NCBI GenBank assembly: GCA_965262305.1
Contig: CBDHEY010000002.1
Span: 1,798,001-1,862,000, forward strand
Reading direction: 5' to 3'
DNA: 64,000 nucleotides
Source: CBDHEY01 sp965262305
GTDB lineage: Bacteria; Pseudomonadota; Gammaproteobacteria; Pseudomonadales; Cellvibrionaceae
In this document: in pieces, positions 63,123 through 64,000 of the stretch
How positions within the stretch are numbered: position 1 is the first letter of the stretch
How the letters are laid out: every line of letters begins with the position of its first letter
Program-made: the position numbers and the translations under genes
The notes under the pieces: generated by a model
What the model was told of the DNA's origin: nothing
Database searches by the model: none
The model's input: the letters and a program-made list of their open reading frames with translations, nothing else

Positions 63123-64000
63123 TTATTTTATAAGTCGTGTATTTGGGAAAGTTGCATGCCAGCCAAACCAAAAAGCGCGATGGGAAGGCAACCTTTCTAG
63201 CGTTTCTCCTGACTCCGAAATCAATCGCGCTTCTGATAAATGCCACTTTTGCCCATTTACATCGATAAGCTCGCTATCGCCGTCATAATCTACTATTTCA
63301 ATATTCTTGGGATCATATACTCTATTTGCTCCCGAATTATCAGTGACAATAAGTAATTTTTGTCGGCCAATTTTTTCTGTAAAGACAGGATGCTTCGATA
63401 GAAAGTCAATATCTATGGCAAGCTGCTCTTTCGGAGACGCATTAAATCGAAGAGCAAGTATTTCTTGTTTATTTTTAAGACGAGTATCTTGGAATGGTGT
63501 GTGGAACATTAGTTCGTCTGTCCCAAAGTATTCTTGATAAGCAACTCCTTCGCCATAGTCTCGACTGAATCCCGTTTGTTCTGATAATACTTGAGTATTT
63601 GGATGCCTTCTTAACCACTCTCCCCAAGTCGTCGTTACAATGCTCAAGTGTTCTAGTTTTATTCCCTTGTCAACCAAGGGACCAACAACAGGTTCGCCTT
63701 TTAAGGTGTTCCAAAGTGATTGAGTCTTCTTATCATACATAAGTTTATTTGAACGATATAAAAACCCACTGGTTCCGAGTTCATAGATTTCACCGTTCAA
63801 TTGAGTCTTGTAGGGGATAACCGTTCCGCAAAGCGTACAATAAACACCTGCGATATCAACACCTCCTATTTCATCAACAAACATTTCGTGCCATGCCAGA
63901 ATTCTTTTTGGGTAGGCTCTCGCATCCCCATTTATCTCGATACCAAAGATTATATTATCTTTGTGTAAATAATTAGCTTTGGCAGCCGGTATCATTTTGG
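63123..64000 (-). CDS. DUF3179 domain-containing protein (5' end outside window)
   Basis: The reverse frame is open from 63123 to the edge, about 292 codons, with Met at 63995 probably internal. DUF3179 hallmarks are visible: GDARAYPKRILAWHEMFVDE, then GVDIAGVYCTLCGTVIPY, and LGTSGFLYRSNKLMYDKKTQ followed by SLWNTLKGEPVVGP. The two Cys in YCTLCG are conserved in this family. Members usually have a signal peptide, so the N-terminus is likely to lie beyond the window. Function unknown. Confidence 0.88.
   Translation of the reverse strand, partial: KMIPAAKANYLHKDNIIFGIEINGDARAYPKRILAWHEMFVDEIGGVDIAGVYCTLCGTVIPYKTQLNGEIYELGTSGFLYRSNKLMYDKKTQSLWNTLKGEPVVGPLVDKGIKLEHLSIVTTTWGEWLRRHPNTQVLSEQTGFSRDYGEGVAYQEYFGTDELMFHTPFQDTRLKNKQEILALRFNASPKEQLAIDIDFLSKHPVFTEKIGRQKLLIVTDNSGANRVYDPKNIEIVDYDGDSELIDVNGQKWHLSEARLISESGETLERLPSHRAFWFGWHATFPNTRLIK

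Noticed and set aside
1..64000. tRNA, rRNA, CRISPR or insertion sequence
   Set aside because: I looked for T-loop-like motifs, spaced repeats and transposase frames and found none that hold up.

Overview
The window looks like an AT-rich chromosomal segment from a marine-type gammaproteobacterium. Support comes from CmoA, TrmH, NfuA, MetH, FimL, a CysI plus DUF934 pair, the order mltD-gloB-methyltransferase-rnhA-dnaQ (as in Escherichia coli), the yejABEF transporter and Prc. A Kangiellaceae/Pleioneaceae-like origin is a guess. I see no phage, insertion sequence, CRISPR array, rRNA or tRNA. Most of the window is ordinary core genome.

Layout. 1-564 is cmoA, cut by the left edge. 866-3201 is a two-gene operon of a response regulator with a TPR output and a small soluble histidine kinase. 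3326-6664 carries a hotdog thioesterase and an M16C (PreP-type) zinc protease. 7075-10367 is a molybdenum hydroxylase operon (iorA, iorB, dihaem cytochrome c) with a clear terminator. 10420-13329 holds an outer-membrane beta-barrel protein, an SRPBCC/GyrI-like fusion and a solute-binding-like protein. 13394-18978 is yejFEBA. 19151-20587 is an HDOD protein. 20596-25305 is the mltD/gloB/methyltransferase/rnhA/dnaQ block. 25746-30042 is a fimL-nudC-membrane protein-sohB operon. 30171-33783 has a CPA2-type antiporter, DUF934 and cysI. 34369-40479 has a 38-residue membrane peptide, DUF2970, metH, nfuA and a DAHP synthase. 40775-44887 has a lipoprotein, a DnaA-box cluster, trmH, a possible small RNA, a hypothetical gene, tesB and a DUF4823-like lipoprotein. 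44951-48443 has ETF-ubiquinone oxidoreductase and etfBA. 48528-53637 has a degenerate hybrid kinase, xthA and prc. 53896-58752 is a signalling module. 58758-64000 has a lipoprotein hydrolase, modA, a response regulator with its PAS/GAF histidine kinase, and a DUF3179 protein cut by the right edge.

The best candidate for an undescribed system is 53896-58752. Two FHA-domain genes diverge across a 172-base region that carries a 10-base inverted repeat with centres about 33 bases apart. The rightward arm continues into a membrane-anchored Ser/Thr kinase with a Thr-rich N-terminal tail, and then a lipoprotein with Sel1 repeats, a coiled coil and a caspase-like (C14) domain with an intact His/Cys dyad. 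This suggests a phospho-signalling relay from cytoplasm to envelope that controls or senses a caspase-like protease. The coupling is inferred and nothing in the sequence proves it.

Other items worth checking are the DnaA-box cluster at 41583-41805, the small-RNA candidate at 42661-42800, the palindrome cluster between metH and nfuA, and the degenerate hybrid kinase at 48528.
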